Assembly: GCA_046292445.1 (NCBI GenBank)
Contig: JBKBQT010000019.1
Coordinates: 1 to 64,000 of the forward strand
Direction: 5' to 3'
Origin: CALIZF01 sp046292445
GTDB lineage: Bacteria; Pseudomonadota; Alphaproteobacteria; Rhodobacterales; Rhodobacteraceae
Length of the DNA stretch: 64,000 bases
The position numbers were made by a program, and so were the translations under genes. This document shows positions 25,822 to 35,139 of this stretch, one piece after another; within the stretch, counting starts at the first letter, position 1; each line of letters opens with the position of its first letter. The notes beneath the pieces are model-generated. The model was not told where the DNA came from. It saw only the letters and a program-made list of their open reading frames with translations, and made no database searches.

Positions 25822-27537
25822 TCACAGCCTTGCGTCCACCGGCGGCGTGTCGGACGCCAGCACGCTGGTTTTCGAGATCGGCTTTCCGGTGGGCATCGGA
25901 ACGTCTGCGGGCGGCAGTTGCGGTTTCCCGAGGATCAGGTCGGCCGCGCGTTCCGCAATCATGATTGTCGACGCGTTGGTGTTTGCGCTGACGATCGACG
26001 GCATCACCGACGCGTCGACCACGCGGAGCCCTTCGACGCCGTGCACCCGCAGGTCGGGGTCGACCACGGCGTTGCCATCGCGGCCCATCATGCAGGTCCC
26101 GCAGAGATGGAAGTCACCCGCCGTGCTGTTGCGGATATAGTTATCGATGTCGCCGCGCGAAACGATGCCTGGTCCGGGATCGACCTCGGTCACTCCGAAG
26201 GCGCGGCTTGCCTTCTGCGCGGCGATGAGGCGCCCGAGTTCGATGGCGTTACGCATCTGCTGCATGTCGTATTCGGTCGAAAGGAAGTTCGATACCATTC
26301 GGGGCCGGTCCCGGGGATCCGCCGACCGCAGCTCGATCCATCCGGCGCGTTCGATGCGGGTCGGGCCGATGCAGTAGGTGAACCCGTGAAGATCGGGGCT
26401 GAGGCCGTCGTCGTGATCCATCACGACCGGCAGGTACTGGATATAGAGGTCGGGATGCGCCACCGAAGGGTCCGACCGGACCAGTGCCGCAGCCTCGACG
26501 TTGTTCGTGGCGCCGGGGCCGGTATGGGATAGCACCCACCGCGCACCGGTATACAACATCAGATCCTTTCGCATGTAGCGGGACATTGAGACGGGCCTGT
26601 CCACATGGAACTTCATGTACACTAGTGGATGGTCCTGCATGTTCCGGCCGACCCCGGGGAGGTTCGTCCGGGGCTCGATCCCGAGCGATCGCAAGTGATC
26701 GGCCGGACCGATCCCCGACAGCATCAGAAGGAGCGGGCTCCCGACAGCCCCCGCCGACAGGATGACCTCCCGCTCGGCGCGTGCCTTGAACCCCTCGACC
26801 CCCTTCCGCGCGAATGCGACCGCCGCGACCCTGTTGCCCTCGTGAATGAGGCCCCGCGCCTCGGCGTGGTCGATCACTGCAAGATTGCGGCGATGTCGGA
26901 CGGGACGAAGATAGGCATGCGCTGTCGAAGCCCTGACGCCATCTTGCACGTTCATCTGCAGATGGCCCATGCCCTCGGGCTGAGGACCGTTCAGGTCGTC
27001 GGACAACGGAAATCCGGCTTCGACGCCGGCGTCGATGAAGGATTGGTAGAGAGGTGATGGAAAACGCCCCTTGCGCACGTGTATGGGACCCGCGCCACCG
27101 CGGAAGGCACTTTCACCGCCTTCCCATGTCTCCATCCGCTTGAAGTATGGAAGCACGTTCTTCCAGTTCCAGCCGGTTGCGCCCTCTTGCACCCAACGCT
27201 CGAAGTCCAGTGGGTGCCCGCGCAGGAAGACCATCCCGTTGATCGCCGATGAGCCTCCCAGGATCTTTCCACGCGGCTGGAAGATCCGGCGGTTGTTCAT
27301 GGTGGCTTCAGGTTCGCCCTCCAGCATCCAGTTGTACTTCTCGTTTCGCCAGACCCAATCGAAGGCGGCAGGCATCTCGATTTTCCAGTAGTCGCGAAGT
27401 CCGCCGCGGCTAGGCCCGGCTTCGAGCAGAAGAACCTTGATGGAGGGGTCTTCCGAGAGCCGCGCGGCCAAGGTACACCCTGCCGAGCCCCCGCCGATGA
27501 TGACGTAGTCCGCGACAGCGATGTTGTCTCGGGTCAT
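25822..27537 (-). CDS. GMC-family FAD-dependent oxidoreductase (choline-dehydrogenase-like)
   Basis: This 571-residue flavoprotein has the N-terminal FAD motif DYVIIGGGSAGCTLAARL, the GMC signatures RGKILGGSSAINGMVFLRG and GAVGSPLLLMLSGIGP, and the C-terminal catalytic histidine in FHLCGTCMMG with the partner asparagine in SANTNASTIMIAERAADLI. The ATG at 27537 has AAGGA eight bases upstream. Such enzymes oxidise alcohols to aldehydes and pass electrons to the respiratory chain. It runs convergent to the regulator and is followed upstream on the same strand by the GlcG-like gene, likely one operon. Confidence 0.92.
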   Translation of the reverse strand: MTRDNIAVADYVIIGGGSAGCTLAARLSEDPSIKVLLLEAGPSRGGLRDYWKIEMPAAFDWVWRNEKYNWMLEGEPEATMNNRRIFQPRGKILGGSSAINGMVFLRGHPLDFERWVQEGATGWNWKNVLPYFKRMETWEGGESAFRGGAGPIHVRKGRFPSPLYQSFIDAGVEAGFPLSDDLNGPQPEGMGHLQMNVQDGVRASTAHAYLRPVRHRRNLAVIDHAEARGLIHEGNRVAAVAFARKGVEGFKARAEREVILSAGAVGSPLLLMLSGIGPADHLRSLGIEPRTNLPGVGRNMQDHPLVYMKFHVDRPVSMSRYMRKDLMLYTGARWVLSHTGPGATNNVEAAALVRSDPSVAHPDLYIQYLPVVMDHDDGLSPDLHGFTYCIGPTRIERAGWIELRSADPRDRPRMVSNFLSTEYDMQQMRNAIELGRLIAAQKASRAFGVTEVDPGPGIVSRGDIDNYIRNSTAGDFHLCGTCMMGRDGNAVVDPDLRVHGVEGLRVVDASVMPSIVSANTNASTIMIAERAADLILGKPQLPPADVPMPTGKPISKTSVLASDTPPVDARL

Positions 27538-27586
27538 TTCGAAATCCTTACGAGCGGGACCGCGCCGGGCGAGGGTCCGGCAGCAA

Positions 27587-27997
27587 TCAACCTGCGAAGC
27601 TCGCAAGCATGGCCTCGGCGATCGCCACATCGCGCGCGACCGGCCCACCCGACACGCCGACGGCGCCGATGCACTTGCCGCCGCGCATCAAGGGAAAGCC
27701 GCCGGCGATCGCGGTGAAGGTGCGTCCGCGACCAGCCACCTCGACATTGTAGATCTCGCCCCCCGGCTGCACATCATTCGCGAGGTCTCCGTTCGGCATT
27801 TTGAACGCTGCGGCCGTATAAGCCTTGGTCAGCGCGATCTCGGCAGTGCCGAACATGGCGTCGTCGCTGCGGGCAAAGCCGGCAATATTGCCGCCTTGAT
27901 CGACCACGGCGATGCTCGATGGCTCGTTGAGCTCCGTTGCCTTATCGAGTCCGACCCTCAGCATGGCCATGACCTCGGCGCTCGTCAGTTCGCTCAT
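27587..27997 (-). CDS. GlcG/HbpS-family protein
   Basis: This 136-residue protein belongs to the small GlcG/HbpS fold: it shows SIAVVDQGGNIAGFARSDDA, KAYTAAAFKMPN, GGFPLMRGGKCIGAVGVSGG and the DVAIAEAML ending. Family members occur beside glycolate, diol and other oxidases; some bind haem or cobalamin, but most have unknown function. The ATG at 27997 is preceded by GAGGAAAG. It is co-oriented with the GMC oxidoreductase 49 bases downstream, so it may assist that enzyme. Confidence 0.8.
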   Translation of the reverse strand: MSELTSAEVMAMLRVGLDKATELNEPSSIAVVDQGGNIAGFARSDDAMFGTAEIALTKAYTAAAFKMPNGDLANDVQPGGEIYNVEVAGRGRTFTAIAGGFPLMRGGKCIGAVGVSGGPVARDVAIAEAMLASFAG

Positions 27998-28115
27998 CCG
28001 GCTTTCCTCGCTCAATGGTATTGATTTTGGACCTTTGAAGCTTAAACGCTCGCATCGGGAACGGTCAAGACCTTTCTCTTTGGAAATCGACCGCACCGAT
28101 CTTCCGTTCGGATGG

Positions 28116-29009
28116 TCAAATGGACGACAATCTAGACCTTCTGAGAAAATCGATGAGCCTTCGCAGAGCCTCGGTCGGCTGGTTTGCCTGAGGCCACACG
28201 AGATGATACGCGCCCGCGGAGTCAACGCCGGCAGCGCCGATCGGAATCACCCGACCCTGCGCGATCTCTGCGGCGGCGAGAAAGTCGGGCAGCAACGCCG
28301 CCCCCAGACCCGCCGCAGCTGCCGCGGCAAGCCCGCCGAACTGATCGAACAGCGGACCGCGCAGTTGACCCGCATCGCAGCCGTGGCTGCGGAACCATGT
28401 CTCCCATGCACCAGGGCGGCTTTCCAGATGGAGCAGCGGCAAACCCAGAAGCTCTTCGGGCTGCAAGGGCGGTGCCGGAGCAATGCTTGCCGCGCAGACC
28501 GGCACGAGGCGCTCGCGGGCAAGTTCGAGGTAGTTCACACCGGGCCAGTCGCGGATGCCGAAATGGATTGCCGCATCGAACCGCTCAAGGCCGAAGTTGA
28601 AGCGCGAAAGACGTGTTCGCTGGTTCACCAGAATGCCCGGATGGGCGTCAAGGAAGGGCTTGAGCCGCGGTGTCAGCCAATACATCCCGAAAGCCGGCAA
28701 GACCGCGAGGTTTATCACGTCGCGCGATCCGCTCGCCCTGAGCTCGAGTGACGCGCGCGCGAGGTCCTGCAGGAAGCCGCGCACAGAATGCGCGTAGCGC
28801 GCGCCGGCCGGGGTAAGGGCAAGCGCCTTTCCGTCCCGGACCAGTAGCCCGACGCCCAGTTGCTCCTCCAGCACCTTGAGCTGGCGGCTCACTGCCGAGT
28901 GGGTCAGGGCAAGATCCTCGGCCGCCGCCGTAGCTGTTCCGAGACGGTCCACCGCCTCGAGCGCAAGCAGCGAGCTGATCGAGGGCAGGAACCGCCGAGG
29001 GGCGATCAT
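28116..29009 (-). CDS. LysR-family transcriptional regulator (GcvA-like)
   Basis: This 297-residue regulator has the N-terminal helix-turn-helix (LLALEAVDRLGTATAAAEDL, HSAVSRQLKVLEEQLGVGL) and a periplasmic-binding-type effector domain, with the FGIRDWPG pattern of GcvA relatives. It is divergent from the aminotransferase operon, with 93 bases between starts, so it most likely controls the aminotransferase, E1, acyltransferase, ALDH and oxidase genes. I did not find a clear T-N11-A dyad in the short gap. Confidence 0.9.
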   Translation of the reverse strand: MIAPRRFLPSISSLLALEAVDRLGTATAAAEDLALTHSAVSRQLKVLEEQLGVGLLVRDGKALALTPAGARYAHSVRGFLQDLARASLELRASGSRDVINLAVLPAFGMYWLTPRLKPFLDAHPGILVNQRTRLSRFNFGLERFDAAIHFGIRDWPGVNYLELARERLVPVCAASIAPAPPLQPEELLGLPLLHLESRPGAWETWFRSHGCDAGQLRGPLFDQFGGLAAAAAAGLGAALLPDFLAAAEIAQGRVIPIGAAGVDSAGAYHLVWPQANQPTEALRRLIDFLRRSRLSSI

Positions 29010-29102
29010 GTGAGTTTTCCGTCAGACATCGTGTCCTCTCATTTCTTCGCGGATGGCTTGGCCTTCTGCAATAATGAAGAAGCAGGAAGGGGAAGGGCCG
29101 CA

Positions 29103-30269
29103 ATGGGCTTCACGCGCGCAAAACGGATTGTCGGGCTCGACCTGACGGAGATCGTCCAGCTGAGCGAACGATCGGCGGAACTTCGCGCCGCAGGCCGCGA
29201 CATCGTGGCGTTGTCGACCGGCGAGCCTGACTTTCCGACGCCTCTGCATGTCATCGAGGCCGCTGATGCGGCCGCGAGGAGCGGTGAGACGCGCTATCCT
29301 CCCACGGCAGGCACCGCGCCGCTGCGGTCTGCGATCGCGGCCGGGGCGGGCGTGAGCCCGCGGGAGGTCATCGTCTCCACCGGTGCAAAGCAGGTCATCG
29401 CCAACGCCCTTCTCGCTACGCTTGATCCGGGCGACGAAGTCATCGTTCCGGCACCCTACTGGACGAGCTATCCAGACATCGTTGCCCTGGCGGGTGGCGT
29501 TCCGGTTGTGGTTCCCTGCGCGATGGCCCGGGGCTTCAAGCTGACGCCAGAAGCCCTCGAGTCCGCGATCACGCCGCGCACGCGCTGGCTCATGTTGAAT
29601 TCGCCGTCCAATCCCGCAGGCACGACCTATAGCGCCGAAGAGCTCGTCGGTCTGGCGCAGGTCCTGGCGCGGCATCCCCACATCCTGATCCTTGTGGACG
29701 AGATCTATGCCCTCCTGAGCTACGTCCCCTTCGCCTCGTTCCGGCGCATCTGTCCCGAACTCGCGACCCGGACGCTGATCGTGGACGGTGTGTCGAAGGC
29801 CTATGCCATGACCGGCTGGCGCATCGGGTGGGGCATCGGCCATGCCGATCTGGTTGCGGCAATGGCAGTCGTTCAGGGGCAGACGACGTCGGGTGCCTGT
29901 TCGATCGCGCAGGCGGCGGCGCTCGCCGCATTGACCGGAGACCAGAGTTGCATCGCCACGCGTCGCGAGGCCTACCGGGCGCGTCGCGATCGTGTCGTCG
30001 CCGCGTTGAACCGGCTGCCGGGCGTCTCATGTCCGCGGCCGGACGGAGCATTCTACGTCTTCCCGCATATTGGCGGCGCGGTCCGGGGACGCGGCTTTCG
30101 CACGGAGGGGGAGTTTTGTGTCGCCCTCATGGAGCAGGCGGGGGTCACCCTCGTGCCGGGCCGCGCGTTCGGAATGCCGGACCATGCCAGGCTTTCCTTC
30201 GCCTACTCGGACGCCGACCTCGACGAGGGGTTGTGCCGGATCGCTGCCTTCGTGCAAGGGGGGTCCTGA
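29103..30269 (+). CDS. Class I PLP-dependent aminotransferase
   Basis: This 388-residue enzyme is of the aspartate aminotransferase subgroup: STGEPDFPTP, YPPTAGTAPLRSAIA, substrate-binding NSPSNPAGTTYSAEEL, VDEIY, and the PLP lysine in VDGVSKAYAMTGWRIGW. It starts at the ATG at 29103 with AGGAAGGGG upstream. In the pathway suggested by its neighbours it would convert aminoadipate to 2-oxoadipate, but many amino acids fit the fold. It is the first gene of a long co-directional run ending at 36427. Confidence 0.92.
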   Translation: MGFTRAKRIVGLDLTEIVQLSERSAELRAAGRDIVALSTGEPDFPTPLHVIEAADAAARSGETRYPPTAGTAPLRSAIAAGAGVSPREVIVSTGAKQVIANALLATLDPGDEVIVPAPYWTSYPDIVALAGGVPVVVPCAMARGFKLTPEALESAITPRTRWLMLNSPSNPAGTTYSAEELVGLAQVLARHPHILILVDEIYALLSYVPFASFRRICPELATRTLIVDGVSKAYAMTGWRIGWGIGHADLVAAMAVVQGQTTSGACSIAQAAALAALTGDQSCIATRREAYRARRDRVVAALNRLPGVSCPRPDGAFYVFPHIGGAVRGRGFRTEGEFCVALMEQAGVTLVPGRAFGMPDHARLSFAYSDADLDEGLCRIAAFVQGGS

Positions 30270-30426
30270 TGACGCGCCCGACTTCTGACGGCATGAATGG
30301 TCTCCTGTTGCACCGCGAACGCGGTGAAGGCGTTCGGATCAGGGCACCGGGCGCCCGGGCTTTCTGTTCCGGCACCTGTGACAGCGGCAGGGCCGGCCTG
30401 CGGGCTTTTGGTTGAGGTCGGCCCCG

Positions 30427-32616
30427 GTGGATCGCGCACAGATCGTCCACGAGAACTTTCTCCGCAGGGTTGCGGCGCACGACCTGCCTGCCGGCGCAAG
30501 GCCGGTCGGCCCGCTCGGCGGTGTCACCGCCGTGTCGATCTTTCGTTCCGGCTGCCTCTCGCGCGCCCTCGACCTCACCAGCAGGGTCATGCAGGCCCGC
30601 CGGCAGGGCTTTTACACCATCGGTTCGTCCGGCCACGAAGGTATGGCCGCCGTGGCGGCGGCTTTGCGGCCGACCGACATGGCGTTTCTGCATTACCGCG
30701 ACGCTGCCTTCCAGATTCAGCGCGCGCAACAGGTGCCGGGCCAAAGCCCGGCATGGGACCTGCTGCTATCGTTCGCGTGCTCGTCGGAGGATCCGATCTC
30801 GGGCGGCCGGCACAAGGTCCTCGGCTCGCACGCCCTGAACATCCCGCCGCAGACCTCGACCATCGCGAGCCACCTGCCCAAGGCCGTGGGTGCGGCCTAT
30901 TCGATCGGGGCCGCGCGCCGCAACCGCCCGGAACATGCGCGGCTTCCCGAGGATGCGCTGATATACTGCAGCTTCGGGGACGCATCGGTCAATCATTCGA
31001 CCGCCCAGGGGGCATTCAACGCCGCGGCGTGGGCAAGCTTCCAGTCGGTGCCCATGCCCCTGCTCTTTGCCTGCGAGGACAACGGGATCGGCATCTCGAC
31101 GCTAACGCCTCCCGGCTGGATCGCGGCGAATTTCTCGGCCCGTCCGGGTCTGGCCTATTTCGCGTGTGACGGGCTCGACATTTACGAAACCTACGCCACC
31201 GCCCTCAAGGCGGCAGACTGGGTGCGTCGGCGGCGCCGGCCCGCGTTTCTCCACCTGCGGACAGTGCGGCTCTATGGCCATGCCGGCGCCGATGTTCCGA
31301 CATCCTACCTGCCCAGGGCCCGGATCGAGGCCGAAGAGGCTGGCGACCCGCTGCTTCACGCGGTCCGCCTCCTGGCCGAGGCGGGTGTGCTCGCGCCTGA
31401 AGACGCGCTGGCGATCTATGCCCAGACCTGCGCGCGCGTCGAGCGCATCGCGGCAGAGGTCGTGACGCGGCCCCACCTGAAGTCCGCCGGCGAGGTGATG
31501 GCGGCGATCGTTCCCCCGCCGCGACCTTGCAAGCCGACGAACGGCCCCCCGCCATCCCGCCGCCGCGACCTTCTCGGAGCCGACCTCCGGGCGATGGCCG
31601 AGCCGCAGATCATGTCGCGCCTGATCGGCTGGGCCCTGACGGACCTGATGATCGCCCACCCGGAGATCGTGGTCATGGGCGAGGATGTGGGCCGCAAGGG
31701 TGGGGTCTACGGCGTGACGCAGAAGCTTCTGGCTCGTTTCGGTGCGTCGCGCGTGATCGACACGCTGCTCGACGAGCAGTCGATCCTGGGGCTGGCGATC
31801 GGGATGGCGCATAACGGCTTCATTCCGGTGCCCGAGATCCAGTTCCTCGCCTACCTCCACAATGCCGAGGATCAGGTTCGGGGCGAGGCGGCAACCCTGC
31901 CCTTCTTCTCGCGCGGGCAGTTCACCAACCCGATGGTGATCCGCATCGCCGGCCTCGGATACCAGAAGGGTTTCGGCGGCCATTTCCACAACGACAATTC
32001 CCTTGCCGTCCTTCGGGACATACCGGGCCTCATCCTTGCCGTGCCGTCGAACGGTGAGGACGCGGTGTGCATGCTGCGCGAATCTGTCCGCCTTGCCCGC
32101 GAGGAGCAGCGGCTCGTCGCAATCGTCGAGCCGATCGCCCTCTACGGCACGCGCGATCTCTTCGCCGAGAATGATGGCCTCTGGATGCGGAAATATCCGG
32201 GCGAGGGCGCGCGGATTCCCTTGGGCGAGGTCGGGGTGCATGGTTCTGGAACAGATCTTGCGCTCGTAAGCTTCGGCAACGGGGCCTTCCTGTCCCGGCA
32301 GGCGATGCCGATCCTCGAAGACATCGGAATAACCTGCCGGCTCATCGACCTGCGGTGGCTGGCCCCCCTTCCGCTGGATGGCCTCGAAAGGGCGCTTCCG
32401 GTAGACACCCCGGTTCTCGTCGTGGACGAGACGCGCCGGTCCGGCGGTGTCGCAGAGGCGCTTCTTGCCCATTTCGCCGAGACGGGACGACCCTGCGCCC
32501 GGCTATGCGCCGAGGACAGCTTCATCGCGACGGGCCCGGCCTATGCGGCGACGCTGCCGTCCTGCGATGGCATCGTTGCAGCCGGACAGGCCTTGCGAAA
32601 GCGGATCGCCCGATGA
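30427..32616 (+). CDS. Fused E1 alpha/beta subunits of a 2-oxoacid dehydrogenase
   Basis: This about 729-residue protein joins both halves of a thiamine-dependent E1. The alpha part (to about residue 370) has SGHEGMAAVAAALRP and the TPP motif CSFGDASVNHSTAQG. Here GDA replaces the usual GDG, at about residues 184-186. The beta part has VVMGEDVGRKGGVYGVTQKL, ARFGASRVIDTLLDEQSILG and the C-terminal VLVVDETRRSGGVAEAL. It would decarboxylate a 2-oxoacid and pass the acyl group to a lipoyl E2, but no E2 or E3 gene is nearby. The GTG at 30427 with GAGG ten bases upstream is chosen; a TTG at 30412 is possible. 2-Oxoadipate is the substrate suggested by context. It overlaps the next gene by 4 bases. 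Confidence 0.85.
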   Translation: MDRAQIVHENFLRRVAAHDLPAGARPVGPLGGVTAVSIFRSGCLSRALDLTSRVMQARRQGFYTIGSSGHEGMAAVAAALRPTDMAFLHYRDAAFQIQRAQQVPGQSPAWDLLLSFACSSEDPISGGRHKVLGSHALNIPPQTSTIASHLPKAVGAAYSIGAARRNRPEHARLPEDALIYCSFGDASVNHSTAQGAFNAAAWASFQSVPMPLLFACEDNGIGISTLTPPGWIAANFSARPGLAYFACDGLDIYETYATALKAADWVRRRRRPAFLHLRTVRLYGHAGADVPTSYLPRARIEAEEAGDPLLHAVRLLAEAGVLAPEDALAIYAQTCARVERIAAEVVTRPHLKSAGEVMAAIVPPPRPCKPTNGPPPSRRRDLLGADLRAMAEPQIMSRLIGWALTDLMIAHPEIVVMGEDVGRKGGVYGVTQKLLARFGASRVIDTLLDEQSILGLAIGMAHNGFIPVPEIQFLAYLHNAEDQVRGEAATLPFFSRGQFTNPMVIRIAGLGYQKGFGGHFHNDNSLAVLRDIPGLILAVPSNGEDAVCMLRESVRLAREEQRLVAIVEPIALYGTRDLFAENDGLWMRKYPGEGARIPLGEVGVHGSGTDLALVSFGNGAFLSRQAMPILEDIGITCRLIDLRWLAPLPLDGLERALPVDTPVLVVDETRRSGGVAEALLAHFAETGRPCARLCAEDSFIATGPAYAATLPSCDGIVAAGQALRKRIAR

Positions 32617-33662
32617 GGCGCACGGCAGTCGTCATCTGCCCCGGGCGGGGCACCTACGGCCCAGCAGAACTGGGTAGCCTCGTGCCGCGCTTTCCCGATG
32701 GCGAGCTTCTTGCCGATTTCGAGGCGATCAGGATTTCCGACGGTCTGTGTACGCTGGCTGAACTCGATGGGGCCGATCGCTTCGTCGGATCGCAGCACAC
32801 GCGCAGCGACAACGCGTCGGCCCTGATCTTCGCGGCCTCCTACGGAGACTTTCTTTCGATCGACCGCACGAGGATCGACGTGGTGGCAGTAACCGGAAAC
32901 TCGATGGGCTGGTATACGGCGCTGGCCTGCGCGGGGGCTCTTGCGCCTGTGGATGCGTTCCGCGTGGCCAACACCATGGGCAGGCTGATGCAGGCGGCGG
33001 CGATCGGGGGGCAAGTGGTCTATCCATGGATGGACGACAACTGGGGTGGCGGCGCCTCGCGACGCGCGGAAATCCTCGCGACGGTTGCGCGGATCGACGG
33101 ACAAGACGGTGCGGTTCTGAAGCCTTCCGTCGAGCTCGGCGGGATGCTCGTGCTCGCGGGCAACAACGCGGGCCTCAGAGCCTTCGAGGCCGCGGTCGAT
33201 CCTGTCGGCGAACGCTTTCCCATGAGGCTCGCGAACCACGCGGCCTTCCACACGGCGCTGCAGGAGCCAGTGGCGGCGCAGGCGCGCGAGATCCTGCACC
33301 CAAGCGTTGTTCAGCCGTCGCTGCCGCTGATCGACGGGCGCGGTGCAATCTGGTGGCCCGGCGCCACCGATACCGAGGCGCTGTGGTCTTACACACTCGG
33401 CGCGCAAGTGACCGAGACCTATGACTTCACACGCGCCATCCGGATCGCGGCGCAGGAATTCGCGCCGGACCTCTTCATCGTGACCGGCCCGGGCACCAAC
33501 CTCGGCGGCGCAGTCGCGCAATCCCTGGTGCTCGCAAGCTGGCGCGGCATCACGGACAAGGCGCGTTTCAAGGACGTTCAAGACCGCTCGATCCTGCTGG
33601 TCTCGATGGGGCTGGACACGCAGAGACGCCACGTAATTCGAGAGGACAGCAATGTCACATGA
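32613..33662 (+). CDS. FabD-like acyltransferase with altered malonyl-binding residues
   Basis: This 349-residue protein has the malonyl-CoA:ACP transacylase fold: CPGRGTYGP at the start, nucleophile elbow VTGNSMGWYTALACAGAL (Ser about 97), NTMGRLMQAAA, the histidine in ANHAAFHTALQEPVA (His about 213) and TGPGTNLGG. The serine and histidine are kept. Three usual features are changed: GQG is GRG, GHS is GNS, and the arginine of the RG-x-x-MQ motif that holds the malonyl carboxylate is methionine (about 122). The acyl group is therefore probably not malonyl. Its ATGA overlap with the E1 gene suggests that it handles the acyl product of that enzyme. It overlaps the next gene by 11 bases. Confidence 0.78.
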   Translation: MRRTAVVICPGRGTYGPAELGSLVPRFPDGELLADFEAIRISDGLCTLAELDGADRFVGSQHTRSDNASALIFAASYGDFLSIDRTRIDVVAVTGNSMGWYTALACAGALAPVDAFRVANTMGRLMQAAAIGGQVVYPWMDDNWGGGASRRAEILATVARIDGQDGAVLKPSVELGGMLVLAGNNAGLRAFEAAVDPVGERFPMRLANHAAFHTALQEPVAAQAREILHPSVVQPSLPLIDGRGAIWWPGATDTEALWSYTLGAQVTETYDFTRAIRIAAQEFAPDLFIVTGPGTNLGGAVAQSLVLASWRGITDKARFKDVQDRSILLVSMGLDTQRRHVIREDSNVT

Positions 33663-35139
33663 GGAAATCTTCTTCCGGCTTGGCCTGACCGAGTTCGAGA
33701 CGCGCGGTGGCGATCTGCCGGTGCAATCCCCGATCGACGGTCAAACCATCGCCCATGTCCGCCAGACCGCCGAGGCAGATGTCGCCGCAATCATCCACCA
33801 TGCCAACGTCGCCTTTCTTGCCTGGCGCGCGGTTCCGGCACCGCGCCGGGGCGAACTCGTTCGGCTCCTTGGCGAGGAATTGCGCGCGGCCAAGTCCGCG
33901 CTCGGGGCGCTGGTCACGCTGGAAACCGGAAAGATCACCTCGGAGGGCCTTGGCGAGGTTCAGGAGATGATCGACATCTGCGACCTCGCGGTGGGATTGT
34001 CTCGGCAGCTCTACGGGCTGACGATCGCCTCCGAACGCCCGGGACACGCCATGCGCGAGACATGGCATCCGGTCGGACCCTGCGCCGTGATCACGGCCTT
34101 CAACTTTCCTGTCGCTGTCTGGTCGTGGAACGCGGCGCTCGCGCTGGTTTGCGGCAATCCCGTCATCTGGAAGCCCTCGGAAAAGACGCCCCTCACCGCG
34201 CTGGCCACGATGAAGATTTTCGAGCGTGCACTCGCCCGCTTCGGCGACGCTCCGCCGGCACTGTGCCAGCTCGCGATCGGCGGCACGAACGTCGGCGCGG
34301 CGCTTGCAGCCTCGCGGGACGTGCCAGTCGTTTCAGCAACCGGGTCCACCCGGATGGGTCAGGCGGTGGGGCCCGTCGTCGCTGCGCGCTTCGGCCGCGC
34401 GATCCTCGAGCTTGGAGGCAACAACGCGATGATCGTGGCGCCGTCGGCCGATCTCGACATGGCGCTTCGGGCGATCGTGTTCTCGGCCGTCGGCACCTGC
34501 GGCCAGCGCTGCACAAGCCTGCGGCGACTGATTGTCCATCGATCGCTGAAGGAGACCCTTCTGGCGCGCCTCACCGCGATCTACGAGGCGCTTCCGGTCG
34601 GCGATCCGCGCGAGCCGGGGACACTCGTCGGCCCCCTCATCGACGCCAGAGCGCTCGAGGCGATGCAAGCCGCCTTGTGTCGTGCGCGGGCCGACGGGGG
34701 AACGGTCACCGGTGGCGAAAGCCTCGACCGGCCCGGCGTCTACGTCACACCCGCAATCGTCGACATGCCCCGCCAGACCGAAGTCGTCCGGGCCGAAACC
34801 TTTGCCCCTATCCTCTATGTCCTGACCTATGACACTCTGGACGAGGCCATTTCGCTTCAGAACGGTGTCACACAAGGCTTGTCCTCGTGCATTTTCACCA
34901 TGAACATTCGCGAGGCAGAGCGCTTTCTTTCTGCATCCGGATCCGACTGTGGCATCGCCAACGTCAATATCGGTCCCTCGGGCGCCGAGATCGGCGGCGC
35001 GTTCGGCGGCGAGAAGGAGACGGGCGGCGGTCGGGAGAGCGGTTCGGATGCCTGGAAGGGCTATATGCGTCGCCAGACCGCCACGGTGAATTTCTCGGAC
35101 GCACTCCCTCTGGCGCAGGGTGTTCGCTTTGACCTCTGA
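33652..35139 (+). CDS. amaB: ALDH7-type aldehyde dehydrogenase (aminoadipate-semialdehyde / piperideine-6-carboxylate type)
   Basis: This 495-residue NAD-dependent enzyme matches the antiquitin/ALDH7 group: FNFPVAVWSWNAALALVCGN, the catalytic cysteine in GTCGQRCTSLRRL (about 287), and the diagnostic C-terminal stretch IANVNIGPSGAEIGGAFGG then KETGGGRESGSDAWKGYMRR. Members oxidise alpha-aminoadipate semialdehyde, the open form of piperideine-6-carboxylate, to aminoadipate in lysine and pipecolate breakdown. Together with the next gene it forms the AmaB-AmaA pair known from pseudomonads. The symbol is used by analogy. Confidence 0.85.
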   Translation: MSHEEIFFRLGLTEFETRGGDLPVQSPIDGQTIAHVRQTAEADVAAIIHHANVAFLAWRAVPAPRRGELVRLLGEELRAAKSALGALVTLETGKITSEGLGEVQEMIDICDLAVGLSRQLYGLTIASERPGHAMRETWHPVGPCAVITAFNFPVAVWSWNAALALVCGNPVIWKPSEKTPLTALATMKIFERALARFGDAPPALCQLAIGGTNVGAALAASRDVPVVSATGSTRMGQAVGPVVAARFGRAILELGGNNAMIVAPSADLDMALRAIVFSAVGTCGQRCTSLRRLIVHRSLKETLLARLTAIYEALPVGDPREPGTLVGPLIDARALEAMQAALCRARADGGTVTGGESLDRPGVYVTPAIVDMPRQTEVVRAETFAPILYVLTYDTLDEAISLQNGVTQGLSSCIFTMNIREAERFLSASGSDCGIANVNIGPSGAEIGGAFGGEKETGGGRESGSDAWKGYMRRQTATVNFSDALPLAQGVRFDL

